The notes below the pieces were generated by a model. It had not been told where the DNA came from. It saw only the letters and a program-made list of their open reading frames with translations, and did no database searches. The translations under genes were made by a program, and so were the position numbers. This document shows positions 12,065 to 19,608 of a stretch of DNA of 64,000 nt, in pieces; the first letter of the stretch is position 1, and every line of letters starts with the position of its first letter. This DNA is from Staphylococcus schleiferi (GTDB lineage: Bacteria > Bacillota > Bacilli > Staphylococcales > Staphylococcaceae): the NCBI RefSeq assembly GCF_900458895.1, contig NZ_LR962863.1:1736001-1800000 (forward strand), given 5' to 3'.

Positions 12065-13678
12065 TCATGTTTTTATAACGATTTGCTCAAATGTGTAGTG
12101 AAGTGGAGGGAAGGTGGAGGATGTGAACATATCTATCCCAAATTGATTCAATAATTGGAGGGGATTCCAAACACGTTCTTGTAACCCCCCCATTGGATGG
12201 AGTGTTTGAGACAAAATTTGAAAATGACGCATGCTAATCTCATTTTCTCGCTCAATATTTTTTAAATAACGTGTTTTCAAATAGTCATATTGATGTGTAT
12301 GAATTTGATGGTTTTTCTTTAACAACTTATGATTGTCTTCTGATTCCCCAACTATGGCGTCTAATTTCTCATAGAATTCGATTTGCTGTTCACGCATACG
12401 TGCAATTTCGTTTAAAACTTCATCTGAAGCTTGTGCGCGTATAAAGCGTGCTTTCGCTGATGCTGTACCTTCTGTAATGACCTCGCCTAAATCCAATCTA
12501 TATGTTTCCAATAATTTTTCAACTTTTGGTGAAAGATAAGTCATGCGCATTCGAGGTAATACAATCGGCATTTCAATGTCCATTTCATGAAAAACTTTTT
12601 GCAGTTCAGCCCAATATTTAATTTCACTCGGGCCACCAATAAACGCAACCGTGTTGAAAAGCCATTCTTCCGTCAAAGGACGTGTCACAACATTATTTGA
12701 AAACAAGCTTGGATTTTTATCAATTTCAGCTAATAATGTCGCTTCATCAAATGTCACATCAGACTTACTCAAACGAAACGCCCCATTTTCATACTTTATC
12801 ATTTGACGTTGATCCTCATAATGGATAAACATATGAACATTCGTATCTGTTTGAATCATCGGTGATAAACCATTGGCCACAGTTTCTTTTTGTTGTGATC
12901 TAAAAGCATCATCCAATTTTTGATGATTTTTAATAATTGACTGGAGAAGTGGTTTTTCTAACTCTCTTAACGGCTCAAATTGTGCATCGATTAAAAGCAA
13001 GCCTGTAGACTTAAAACACGCATGAATCATCTTTTTAAATAACGTCGTCCAGTTTGTCGCTTCATCAATCCACTGCAAGAGATTTTGATAAAGTGATTTG
13101 GAATGCTTTGTTTCAGGCAAAACTTCAAAATAAACACGTAATGCGTCTTTCAAAGCATCTTTGTCAGGTACATATCTAGATACATTCGATTCTGGTGGTG
13201 CCATTGTATGATATTTCACTTTCTGTAAGTGACCTGTACGTTCCTGCATGACATAAGTATGATTCACTTCATCAAAATCGTGATCTTCACCGGCAATCCA
13301 AAACACTGGAACAACAGCTTCTCCATACATATTTTCGAGTTCATTTGCTTTTACTACAATAGAAATGATTTTATGGAAAGTATATAATGGGCCAGTAAAT
13401 AATCCCGCCTGTTGACCACCAATCACCACTTTCGCACCCGCTTCTAGTGCTTTTAATGTACGTGCTTGAGCATCGGATAAAACCAAATCAGACATACAGT
13501 TGCGAATTACTTTAGCAATTGCCTTTTCCCTTCCATTATTAGGGGCTTGCATTCGCCGCTCAAAACTCTCCCCTTCAGTTGGATCATAATCATAAAATTT
13601 CAGCACATCGTTATCTTGCTTCATGATGCGCTGTATAAATTGATCCCTCTCATTAACTGAAATACTTAAACAATCCAT
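12065..13678 (-). CDS. bshC: Bacillithiol synthase BshC (putative cysteine ligase)
   Basis: Cytosolic enzyme that adds cysteine to GlcN-malate, the last step of bacillithiol (thiol-redox buffer) synthesis. The 537-residue protein shows the family core GAKVVIGGQQAGLFTGPLYT, then PVFWIAGEDHDFDEVNH, and NTVAFIGGPSEIKYWAEL. The C-terminal coiled coil ends in HPMGGLQERVWNPLQ. I chose the ATG at 13676-13678 (MDCLS) because GGAG lies eight bases upstream and the length then equals S. aureus BshC; an ATG two codons earlier sits too close to the ribosome-binding site. Position next to mraZ is conserved in Bacillales. Confidence 0.95.
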   Translation of the reverse strand: MDCLSISVNERDQFIQRIMKQDNDVLKFYDYDPTEGESFERRMQAPNNGREKAIAKVIRNCMSDLVLSDAQARTLKALEAGAKVVIGGQQAGLFTGPLYTFHKIISIVVKANELENMYGEAVVPVFWIAGEDHDFDEVNHTYVMQERTGHLQKVKYHTMAPPESNVSRYVPDKDALKDALRVYFEVLPETKHSKSLYQNLLQWIDEATNWTTLFKKMIHACFKSTGLLLIDAQFEPLRELEKPLLQSIIKNHQKLDDAFRSQQKETVANGLSPMIQTDTNVHMFIHYEDQRQMIKYENGAFRLSKSDVTFDEATLLAEIDKNPSLFSNNVVTRPLTEEWLFNTVAFIGGPSEIKYWAELQKVFHEMDIEMPIVLPRMRMTYLSPKVEKLLETYRLDLGEVITEGTASAKARFIRAQASDEVLNEIARMREQQIEFYEKLDAIVGESEDNHKLLKKNHQIHTHQYDYLKTRYLKNIERENEISMRHFQILSQTLHPMGGLQERVWNPLQLLNQFGIDMFTSSTFPPLHYTFEQIVIKT

Positions 13679-13811
13679 GCTCATTTCTCCTTAAACAGTA
13701 TTCCATAACAGTATAAAGGTTCAATCAATATCTGACAATCTTACGGCTTGCTTCAAAAATTAAAATAAATAAGTTATAATTAAATTAATATAAACAAAGG
13801 GGGGTTATCAC

Positions 13812-14267
13812 ATGACTAAAGTTGAACACCTCGATATTAACTATAAAACTGAGGAACTTTTTGAGGACTTTCGTCAGAATTTTGGTAACAAAGATTTGTA
13901 TATGGTGAATGAACTACATGGGGAAATGATTGATGCAAGTTCAAAATCACCATTTTACGGCATTTATGTTGGTGAGAAAATAGGCGCAAGGATGGCTTTA
14001 TATCGTAAAGGTGAAGTTGAAGAAACGTATTTCCCTGATTATGAAGATTATCTTGTCGTTTGGAAGCTTGAAGTTTTAAAAAAATATCAAGATAAAGGTT
14101 ATGGTTCTGCATTAATTGATTATGCAAAATCATTTCAATTACCTATTAAAGCAATTGCGAGATTTGAATCAAAAGACTTCTTTGTCAAAAATGGTTTTAA
14201 AGATTTAAATGCTAAAAATGATGATGGCCATGATATTTTAGTTTGGGAACCTCAAACTAAATCATAA
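13812..14267 (+). CDS. ylbP: YlbP-like GNAT-family N-acetyltransferase
   Basis: Uncharacterised GNAT-fold acetyltransferase of the YlbP type; substrate unknown. The 151-residue protein has an acetyl-CoA-binding region around EVLKKYQDKGYGSALIDYAK (the degenerate Q/RxxGxG/A pyrophosphate loop) and ends in a short acidic/aromatic tail. Homologues sit beside bshC in Staphylococcus and in Bacillus (ylbP). The start is set by AAAGGGGGG eight bases upstream, an unusual all-G ribosome-binding site. It is divergent from bshC and is followed by a strong terminator. Confidence 0.85.
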   Translation: MTKVEHLDINYKTEELFEDFRQNFGNKDLYMVNELHGEMIDASSKSPFYGIYVGEKIGARMALYRKGEVEETYFPDYEDYLVVWKLEVLKKYQDKGYGSALIDYAKSFQLPIKAIARFESKDFFVKNGFKDLNAKNDDGHDILVWEPQTKS

Positions 14268-14306
14268 TTCATGTAGCGACAAAAATATAAATCAAATCAT
14301 AAAAAA

Positions 14307-14387
14307 CGACGTGCTATTATCTTCACACGTCGCATATTGGAGTAGGACGACGAAATGACATTGATTTCCGCCCTACTCTTTTTTTAT
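14307..14387 (+). terminator. Terminator region downstream of ylbP
   Basis: Two hairpins in tandem. CGACGTG/CACGTCG is at 14307-14332. GAGTAGG/CCTACTC at 14340-14378 is followed by nine T's. The second is a standard intrinsic terminator of the kind staphylococci use (interior GACGAAATGACATTGATTTC). Confidence 0.88.
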
Positions 14388-14467
14388 TTAACATCAAATC
14401 TAAATGTACTGGTGATCTTCACCCGGAGTTTCGAATCGAATCCTCTTTACCTATGTATAGACTCAAA

Positions 14468-14515
14468 ATCATAAAGGACAGTATCTGATAAGACAGTCCG
14501 TCCACTCTTTATGAT
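14468..14515 (-). terminator. Terminator downstream of the HAD phosphatase
   Basis: 9-bp stem ATCATAAAG/CTTTATGAT, with an inner GGAC/GTCC pair, lies just past the stop codon on the minus strand and is followed by TTTTGAG. Confidence 0.7.
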
Positions 14516-14522
14516 TTATCCG

Positions 14523-15209
14523 CTATTTCAGAATTCGGGTTAAATCACAGATGTGTTCGATTGTATATGTCGGTTCAATTGCTGTATTGTTGTCTAACTG
14601 GCGATGATTGTACCAACATGTATCAATCCCTGCGTTGATACCGCCTTGAATATCTGAAGTTAAAGAATCACCGATAATTAAAAAATCACTTTTTTGATAA
14701 TCCTTATAAACGTTGAAAACCGAGTCAAAAAATTCAACACGCGGCTTTTGTGCACCAATTTCATCCGATATAAAAATATTTGCTATAAAGGATTTTAAAT
14801 CCGTTTTCGCAATACGACGTTTTTGAGTATCCGTCACACCGTTTGTGACAATTGCGATTTCGTATCTATGTTTTAATTGATCTAACAGGTGCTCTATACC
14901 ATCTAACCATTTGATAGGTGCTAAAGCGAGGCCATCACGAAAAGTAACGTCCGCTTCGTGGCCATCCACCTCCATTTGGTATGTTGAAAAAGTTTCTACA
15001 AAACGATGACTTAACACTTCTTGTCTCGTTAACTCGCCGCGTTGAAAAGCTTCCCAATGGGCTTGGTTGATTTTTTTAAAGCCTTCATAATCTTGCATCG
15101 CTTTGGGTACTCTATAGGTTGACATTAAATGCGCATAAGCTTTGACTTCGGCATCATGAAAATCCACCAATGTATCATCAAAGTCGAATAAAATCACTTT
15201 ATAGCTCAT
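14523..15209 (-). CDS. HAD-superfamily hydrolase, YjjG-like nucleotidase family
   Basis: Cytosolic HAD phosphatase resembling the YjjG/YfnB noncanonical 5'-nucleotidase group. The 228-residue protein has motif I FDFDDTLVDFH at the N-terminus, motif II IVTNGVTDTQ, the motif III Lys in GAQKPRVEFFDSV, and motif IV IIGDSLTSDIQGG. A cap domain of about 80 residues follows motif I. The start at 15207-15209 (MSYKVILFDF) is preceded by GGAGTGG. The physiological substrate cannot be told from sequence. Confidence 0.85.
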   Translation of the reverse strand: MSYKVILFDFDDTLVDFHDAEVKAYAHLMSTYRVPKAMQDYEGFKKINQAHWEAFQRGELTRQEVLSHRFVETFSTYQMEVDGHEADVTFRDGLALAPIKWLDGIEHLLDQLKHRYEIAIVTNGVTDTQKRRIAKTDLKSFIANIFISDEIGAQKPRVEFFDSVFNVYKDYQKSDFLIIGDSLTSDIQGGINAGIDTCWYNHRQLDNNTAIEPTYTIEHICDLTRILK

Positions 15210-15602
15210 TTTTTCCACTCCATTTATTCTTAATATGCACACAAGTTTACCAAAAATAGCAATCTATTGAAACACAAATATAATGTACAATCGAAGCAGC
15301 CGTTGTCAATGATGCACTTATGAATAATTACAATACATTACCGAAATGCTTATTTGTATTATATTGATGGTTCTACTGAGAGGCTGAATTAAGTTGAAGA
15401 GTGAAACAAAAGTGATTGACCCCATCGAATGCTTCATTAACCACTTTTTGCGTATCTGTATGAAATAGCGCCCTAACTGTCAACATTTCGACACATTTAA
15501 TGACGTTTAAGTCTAAAAAACAATAAAGTAGGAAATAATGCACTTTTTCTAAGATTCAGACATTATAATAAACGTACAAATACATCAAAGGAGGTCATTC
15601 CT
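15210..15602. other. Intergenic region upstream of the first PSM-like peptide
   Basis: 393 bp without a recognisable gene. A TATAAT at 15564-15569 with no good -35 box is the likely PSM promoter; AAAGGAGGT at 15587-15595 is its ribosome-binding site. CCTAACTGT at 15472-15480 is the reverse complement of ACAGTTAGG, the AgrA half-site sequence, and CGTATCTGT lies 12 bp to its left. Confidence 0.5.
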
Positions 15603-15677
15603 ATGACTTGGGCAAATGTTATTTTAGGTATTATCAATTTAATCAAAGGTTTAGTTGACACGTTTGGAAAAAAATAA
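15603..15677 (+). CDS. Phenol-soluble-modulin-like peptide (24 residues)
   Basis: Short amphipathic peptide of the PSM-alpha/delta-toxin type, expected to be exported without a signal peptide by the Pmt ABC transporter and to act as a surfactant/cytolysin and biofilm factor. It begins MTWANVILGIINLIKG and ends DTFGKK: no Cys, alternating hydrophobic residues with Lys on one face, Lys-rich C-terminus. A perfect AAAGGAGGT lies seven bases upstream of the ATG, and a large terminator hairpin follows. S. aureus keeps its psm-beta genes at the equivalent place near bshC. Too short for ordinary gene callers; identification rests on composition, amphipathicity and context. Confidence 0.82.
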   Translation: MTWANVILGIINLIKGLVDTFGKK

Positions 15678-15709
15678 TTTTTCTATTATATCAATATTAA
15701 CTTTTTATG

Positions 15710-15763
15710 ATAAAGTAGGAGGATAGACGCACTTTTCTCGAGTGCATTAGCTTCCTACTTTAT
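15710..15763 (+). terminator. Terminator downstream of the PSM-like gene
   Basis: Long hairpin: outer stem ATAAAGTAGGA/TCCTACTTTAT with an inner GCACT/AGTGC stem, followed by TTTTG. Confidence 0.85.
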
Positions 15764-15842
15764 TTTGTTGTTCAAAAAAGTAGAAATTTGTTTTTTCAAG
15801 ATAACGTGTTATTATAACCAAAAAAGAACTGAGGCTTTATTG

Positions 15843-17148
15843 ATGTATAGTAAAAAACAACCAATTCAAATATATCTCACATTATTTTTAACTACCACAC
15901 TCATAGGAAGCATCCTTCTCTATTTACCGTGGACGGGTAAAAAGCCCATTTCTTTTATTGACGCATTGTACGTAGCAATGAGTGCTTTTACAGTTACGGG
16001 TTTATCAACAGTCGATATTACATCCCAGTTTAACGTTTTGGGAGAAACAATCATCATGCTCCTTATTCAAATTGGTGGTATGGGGATTGTCGCAGTTTCA
16101 ATATTGGCATTAATTATATCTCAAAAACGCATTAGTTATCGAAATAATCAGCTTTTCAAATTGGAGTTAAATATTGATGAATCATTAAATGTCACAGATT
16201 TTTCTAAATTTATTTTCATATTCACAATCAGTTTCGAAACAATAGGTGCACTCGTACTTTCAACTGTATTTGTGCCTGAATATGGTTGGTCTTATGGCCT
16301 TTTTATTAGCGTTTTTACCTCTGTCTCTGCGCTGAATAATGCAGGATTTTCACTTTTTAGTGATAACTTAATTGCTTACGCTCATGATCCCGTCGTTAAT
16401 TTGATGGTAGCGATGTTAATTATTTTAGGCGGTATCGGCTATATCGTTTTATTCGATATTGTTACAACGCATCAACTTAAAAGATTGCAGCTTCATACAA
16501 AAAGTCACTCTTTTTGTCACATTTATATTAATTGTTGTTGGTACATTAGGTTACTTTGTCTTAGAATACGCACACGCTTTTAAAGGGATGTCGTTTTCAC
16601 AACAACTTCTAGCATCGTTCTTTCAATCTGTAAGTACGAGAACAGCAGGCTTTAATACCATTGATTTTTCACATCTCGCGCCAGGTACATTAATGTTGAC
16701 GATGATTTTAATGTTTATTGGTGCTGGACCTATCAGTGCAGCCGGTGGGATAAAAGTCACGACATTCGCACTTGTGATTTTATATGTCATCACATCGTTG
16801 AACGGTCACCGCCACACACATTTATTCCGCCGTTCTATTGATCAAAAACAAATTCAAAAAGCGGTTGCGATTACGTTAACAGCTATGATGTTCGTGATTA
16901 TGATTATCTTTTGCTTTTCAGTCGCACAACCTAACTTACAATTTGAAGCGATTGCCTTTGAAGTCATCTCTGCATTCGGTACAGTCGGTTTGTCTACAGG
17001 TATTTCGACGGAATATGGCACAGTCGCTAAGTTGCTTATTATAATGACAATGATTGTAGGTAAAGTAGGTGTGCTTACACTATTAGGACTCTTGCAACAT
17101 AGAACAAGAGAAACATTCCATTACGCAAAAAGTCACTTATACTTGTGA
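15843..17148 (+). CDS. KtrB/TrkH-family potassium uptake channel subunit (frameshifted)
   Basis: Membrane subunit of a Ktr/Trk potassium uptake system, gated by a cytosolic KtrA-type subunit encoded elsewhere. The first part (15843 to about 16500) carries the first selectivity-filter regions (SAFTVTGLSTVD and SVSALNNAGFSLF). The second (to 17148) carries the others (VSTRTAGFNTID, SAFGTVGLSTGI). Both are needed for one four-fold channel. They are out of frame by one base, at the run of five A's at 16499-16503, where four would let HTK-VTLFVTF continue. Corrected length is 434 residues, normal for KtrB/KtrD. The start ATG at 15843 follows ACTGAGG. Which Ktr paralogue it is cannot be decided. 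Confidence 0.88.
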
Positions 17149-17164
17149 TACTTCTTTCTAATTT

Positions 17165-17234
17165 GGCAGTTACTGACAAAGATTACGCTAGATTTTAAAA
17201 CTAACGTATATTTCCGTCAGCAACTGTCTTTTTA
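17165..17234 (+). terminator. Terminator downstream of the Ktr gene
   Basis: Long imperfect stem GGCAGTTACTGAC / GTCAGCAACTGTC with a nested inner stem, followed by TTTTTATTTT. Confidence 0.8.
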
Positions 17235-17398
17235 TTTTAAAGTTGGTTTACAAATTAAAATTAATATGAAAACTCAAATTTTATTGTTTAAAATCGCCTC
17301 GTGTTGTTCTTGTTTAGGATTCTAATATATACCGACAAATTTATATTGTAATATTTTGTATATCGTGTTAATTGTATATAAAAGATTTGAAGACAATA

Positions 17399-17427
17399 TT
17401 GATTTATCACAAATTGTTCGTTATAAT
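17399..17427 (+). promoter_or_regulatory. Promoter of tRNA-Arg
   Basis: -35 TTGATT (17399-17404), exact 17-bp spacer, -10 TATAAT (17422-17427). The expected start is about 12 bases before the tRNA. Confidence 0.75.
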
Positions 17428-17445
17428 TAATCTTGTGTTAAAAAT

Positions 17446-17519
17446 GTCCTGGTAGCTCAGCTGGATAGAGCAATGGCCTTCTAAGCCATCGGTCGGGGGT
17501 TCGAATCCCTCCCAGGACG
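17446..17519 (+). tRNA. tRNA-Arg (anticodon UCU)
   Basis: 74-nt cloverleaf. The acceptor stem is GTCCTGG/CCAGGAC with discriminator G. The D arm contains AGCTCAGCTGGATAGAGC, the anticodon stem is ATGGC/GCCAT with loop CTTCTAA (anticodon TCT), and the T arm is GGGGGTTCGAATCCCTC. CCA is not encoded. It decodes AGA/AGG. It is followed immediately by its own terminator, so it is a single-gene transcription unit. Confidence 0.97.
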
Positions 17520-17525
17520 CTAATT

Positions 17526-17558
17526 AAACCCTCTAACTATTGTTGTTAGAGGGTTTTT
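17526..17558 (+). terminator. Terminator downstream of tRNA-Arg
   Basis: 12-bp stem AAACCCTCTAAC/GTTAGAGGGTTT running into a T-tract, directly after the tRNA. Confidence 0.93.
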
Positions 17559-17726
17559 GTTTTGCGCGTGTCAAAATTGTATTATTGCTTAATTACCCCG
17601 TCTGTCGCCGGTATAGTTTTTATTATTATCCGATCACAAAAAATCATCCGGTAATATTTATTGTTTAATTGTTAACCCCACCTTATCTATACCAACGTTC
17701 GCGCTAATTACTATTTTAGTCATCAT

Positions 17727-17753
17727 AAAAAGACACCACGCAATGTGATGTCT
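17727..17753 (-). terminator. Probable terminator of hicAB
   Basis: Stem GACACCAC/GTGATGTC with a 5-nt loop, followed on the minus strand by TTTTTATG, just past the hicB stop. Confidence 0.75.
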
Positions 17754-17758
17754 CAATC

Positions 17759-18160
17759 TTATATATTTAATTCTTCTTTCAATGCTCTCTGTAATGTCTG
17801 ACTAAAGTTAACACCTTTCTCTTTACCTAACACAACCAGATACTGTGGCAATGTAACCATCTTATTCACTGTCTTATTCTCTTCTTTAATCCTAACAAGT
17901 TTAGTATCGACAGTCACTAATTGTAATTGCTCATTATCCTCTAGATTATTGACAAGCTCCTTAAACTCAGATGGTTTAGGTATCTCGTCACCATCATCTT
18001 CCTTCACCAGTAAATGCCCCTCTAATGCATCCTGTGCCATAAATACAGCATCTTCAATGTCATTACCAAACGTTATCGCACCTGGTAAATCCGGAAAGTA
18101 TACGTTATAGTCGTTATTTTCTTGTTGTAATACTGCATAGAAATGATACTTCATATTCAT
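17759..18160 (-). CDS. hicB: HicB-family antitoxin
   Basis: Antitoxin of a HicAB toxin-antitoxin pair; it neutralises HicA and represses the operon. The 133-residue protein has the N-terminal HicB partial-RNase-H fold (YHFYAVLQQENNDYNVYFPDLPGAITFG, then EDAVFMAQDALEGHL). The C-terminal ribbon-helix-helix-like DNA-binding segment is MVTLPQYLVVLGKEKGVNFSQTLQRAL. It starts 27 bp after hicA in the same direction. It lies in accessory DNA between tRNA-Arg and efb, consistent with horizontal acquisition. Confidence 0.9.
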   Translation of the reverse strand: MNMKYHFYAVLQQENNDYNVYFPDLPGAITFGNDIEDAVFMAQDALEGHLLVKEDDGDEIPKPSEFKELVNNLEDNEQLQLVTVDTKLVRIKEENKTVNKMVTLPQYLVVLGKEKGVNFSQTLQRALKEELNI

Positions 18161-18187
18161 CCCTCCTATAAAAGAAGATATAAGAGG

Positions 18188-18373
18188 CTATAAAAGTCCT
18201 CCTTGCTTTAACATTGAGCGTTCTGTTCCACGTGGTAAATCTTTCTTCGGATGTGGAACAGTGACTTTACCTTTACGCGTTGGATGTTTAAAGTGATGGT
18301 GACTACCAACCACTCTTACAAGATACCACTCACCTTGCTCAATCTTCTCAATAACTTCTCTTGATGAGCTCAT
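18188..18373 (-). CDS. hicA: HicA-family mRNA interferase toxin
   Basis: Small double-stranded-RNA-binding-fold toxin that cleaves mRNA independently of the ribosome. The 61-residue protein has the family core: an N-terminal helix, WYLVRVVGSHHHFKHP with the catalytic His in GSH, a basic strand GKVTVPHP, and the C-terminal GTERSMLKQGGL. All expected catalytic features are present, so it is probably functional. I chose the ATG at 18371-18373; a TTG one codon upstream is possible, and the ribosome-binding site is weak. Toxin gene first, antitoxin second, the usual HicAB order. Confidence 0.9.
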   Translation of the reverse strand: MSSSREVIEKIEQGEWYLVRVVGSHHHFKHPTRKGKVTVPHPKKDLPRGTERSMLKQGGLL

Positions 18374-18388
18374 CAATTTTCAACTAAT

Positions 18389-18408
18389 ACATATATTATA
18401 ACATATGT
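18389..18408 (-). promoter_or_regulatory. Putative hicAB promoter/operator palindrome
   Basis: 20-bp near-palindrome ACATATATTATAACATATGT (18 of 20 positions symmetric) directly upstream of hicA. On the minus strand it contains a TATAAT -10 box, so a repressor bound here would block transcription. Autoregulation by HicB through such a palindrome is expected for the family; binding here is inferred. Confidence 0.5.
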
Positions 18409-18570
18409 TAAGAGACTAATAATTAAAAAGACAGACCAATTAAGACGTCCTAATTTGATAAGGTAATAAAGTTACTTTTTATATTTGACTATCATTTTAC
18501 TCTTATATTCAGTAGAAAAAAGTATAAAATGATAACCGCTTGCATTACTTCATTTTTATGTATTTTTTAT

Positions 18571-18624
18571 AATAAAAAGCGTCATGTTTTCTAACAATTA
18601 TTAGAAATCATGGCGCTTTTTATT
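18571..18624 (-). terminator. Terminator between efb and hicAB
   Basis: Long hairpin AATAAAAAGCG...CGCTTTTTATT with an inner TTTCTAA/TTAGAAA stem. T-tracts on both sides let it work in either direction; the efb transcript (minus strand) runs towards it. Confidence 0.75.
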
Positions 18625-18671
18625 GGATTAAATTAACTTTTAAACTTCCCTATCGCATAGACATATCAGTT

Positions 18672-18734
18672 ATTGGTTGGTATAGGTTTATTGAATTCAT
18701 TCTGACAAACTCCCAATATGTCAGATTAACCAAT
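18672..18734. repeat. Nested inverted repeats downstream of efb
   Basis: Outer repeat ATTGGTT (18672-18678) / AACCAAT (18728-18734) encloses inner TCTGACA (18701-18707) / TGTCAGA (18719-18725). No T-tract. It could be a 3' UTR structure of the efb mRNA or a leftover recombination site. Together with the hairpin at 18571-18624, this is all I see in the 424 bp between hicA and efb. Confidence 0.4.
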
Positions 18735-18797
18735 ACGTTAGCTTTAAAGAGTGTAATGTCATGAATTAAAATCTAAAACCAGTATTTAAATACTTGA

Positions 18798-19295
18798 TTA
18801 TTTTACATATCCTTGTTTTAAAACATTTTCGATTCTTTGTTGTAGTGCATCCTTTTGAGCTTTATATTCAAAAGAAACAATGTTTACGGCTCTTTGTGCT
18901 TTTCTATGCGCTTGAACTGTATGTGTTTTTTCAAATTCTGTTACTAATTGTTTAGCATTCGCAAGTTGTTGCTCTCTTTTTATCGTTAAGTCACTTTTCT
19001 TTTCAGCTTTGTTGATTTGTGGACGGGCACCATAGCTAAATGTACCATCATTATATTCAACAATATTGTTTGCGTGGATAAATTTAATGTATTTTGGTGT
19101 TTTATTGAAATGTGGTCTTGATTGATATTTGTATGTTCCATCACTATATGTCACGATGTTATTTTTAATACTTACTGGTGTTTTTTCTCTTGGACCATAT
19201 CCTTGACTTGCATCAGCAGTTCCAATAAATGTTGTTGCTGTAATTCCAATTGTAGCAATAGCTAATAATGATTTTGTTATCAATTTATTTTTCAT
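18798..19295 (-). CDS. efb: Extracellular fibrinogen-binding protein Efb (complement inhibitor) homologue
   Basis: Secreted virulence factor. In S. aureus, Efb binds fibrinogen through N-terminal repeats and C3/C3d through a C-terminal three-helix domain, blocking complement and phagocytosis. The 165-residue protein has a signal peptide (1-29, cleavage after ADA). Two fibrinogen-binding repeats follow ([16 protein letters not shown]... at about 33-63 and [17 protein letters not shown]... at 69-94). The helical domain includes [20 protein letters not shown]. The C3d-contact residues known in S. aureus Efb, Arg131 and Asn138, are present at identical positions. The ATG at 19293-19295 has GGAGG upstream; an in-frame TTG further upstream would swallow that site. 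Confidence 0.94.
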   Translation of the reverse strand: MKNKLITKSLLAIATIGITATTFIGTADASQGYGPREKTPVSIKNNIVTYSDGTYKYQSRPHFNKTPKYIKFIHANNIVEYNDGTFSYGARPQINKAEKKSDLTIKREQQLANAKQLVTEFEKTHTVQAHRKAQRAVNIVSFEYKAQKDALQQRIENVLKQGYVK

Positions 19296-19361
19296 AATTT
19301 TTTCCTCCAATTTTTATAACTAACAGATATATACAATACATGATTTTCTACCATTTAGTAA

Positions 19362-19377
19362 TTAACTATTAATTAAC
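19362..19377 (-). promoter_or_regulatory. SaeR-type binding site upstream of efb
   Basis: On the minus strand the sequence is GTTAA-TTAATA-GTTAA, an exact match to the S. aureus SaeR consensus GTTAAN6GTTAA. It lies 67 bp before the efb start codon. A TTGTATATA stretch about 25 bp further downstream could be the -10 region. Efb is a Sae-regulated gene in S. aureus. Confidence 0.75.
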
Positions 19378-19608
19378 TATTCATAACTATTTATCATCAT
19401 TATTAAATGAATTTAATGATTTTGAGATGTATTCAGCATTTCTCTTAGCTTATGAATTCGCTTTAGCAGTAGGCAACAATAAAATAATAATGAACTCTCT
19501 TTACTTCCTATACATTAATTTCGAATTAAGAATTCAATATTTATATCACTTTCCATAATTAAACAATAAAGGTTCTTTGTCAACGTCGGTTGGCGAGACG
19601 ATAACGCA

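Noticed and set aside
13837..14133. 98-residue minus-strand frame opposite ylbP
   Set aside because: Antisense shadow of ylbP.
17446..17519. tRNA-Arg as an integration (att) site for a phage or island
   Set aside because: No integrase and no visible duplication of the tRNA 3' end in the window.
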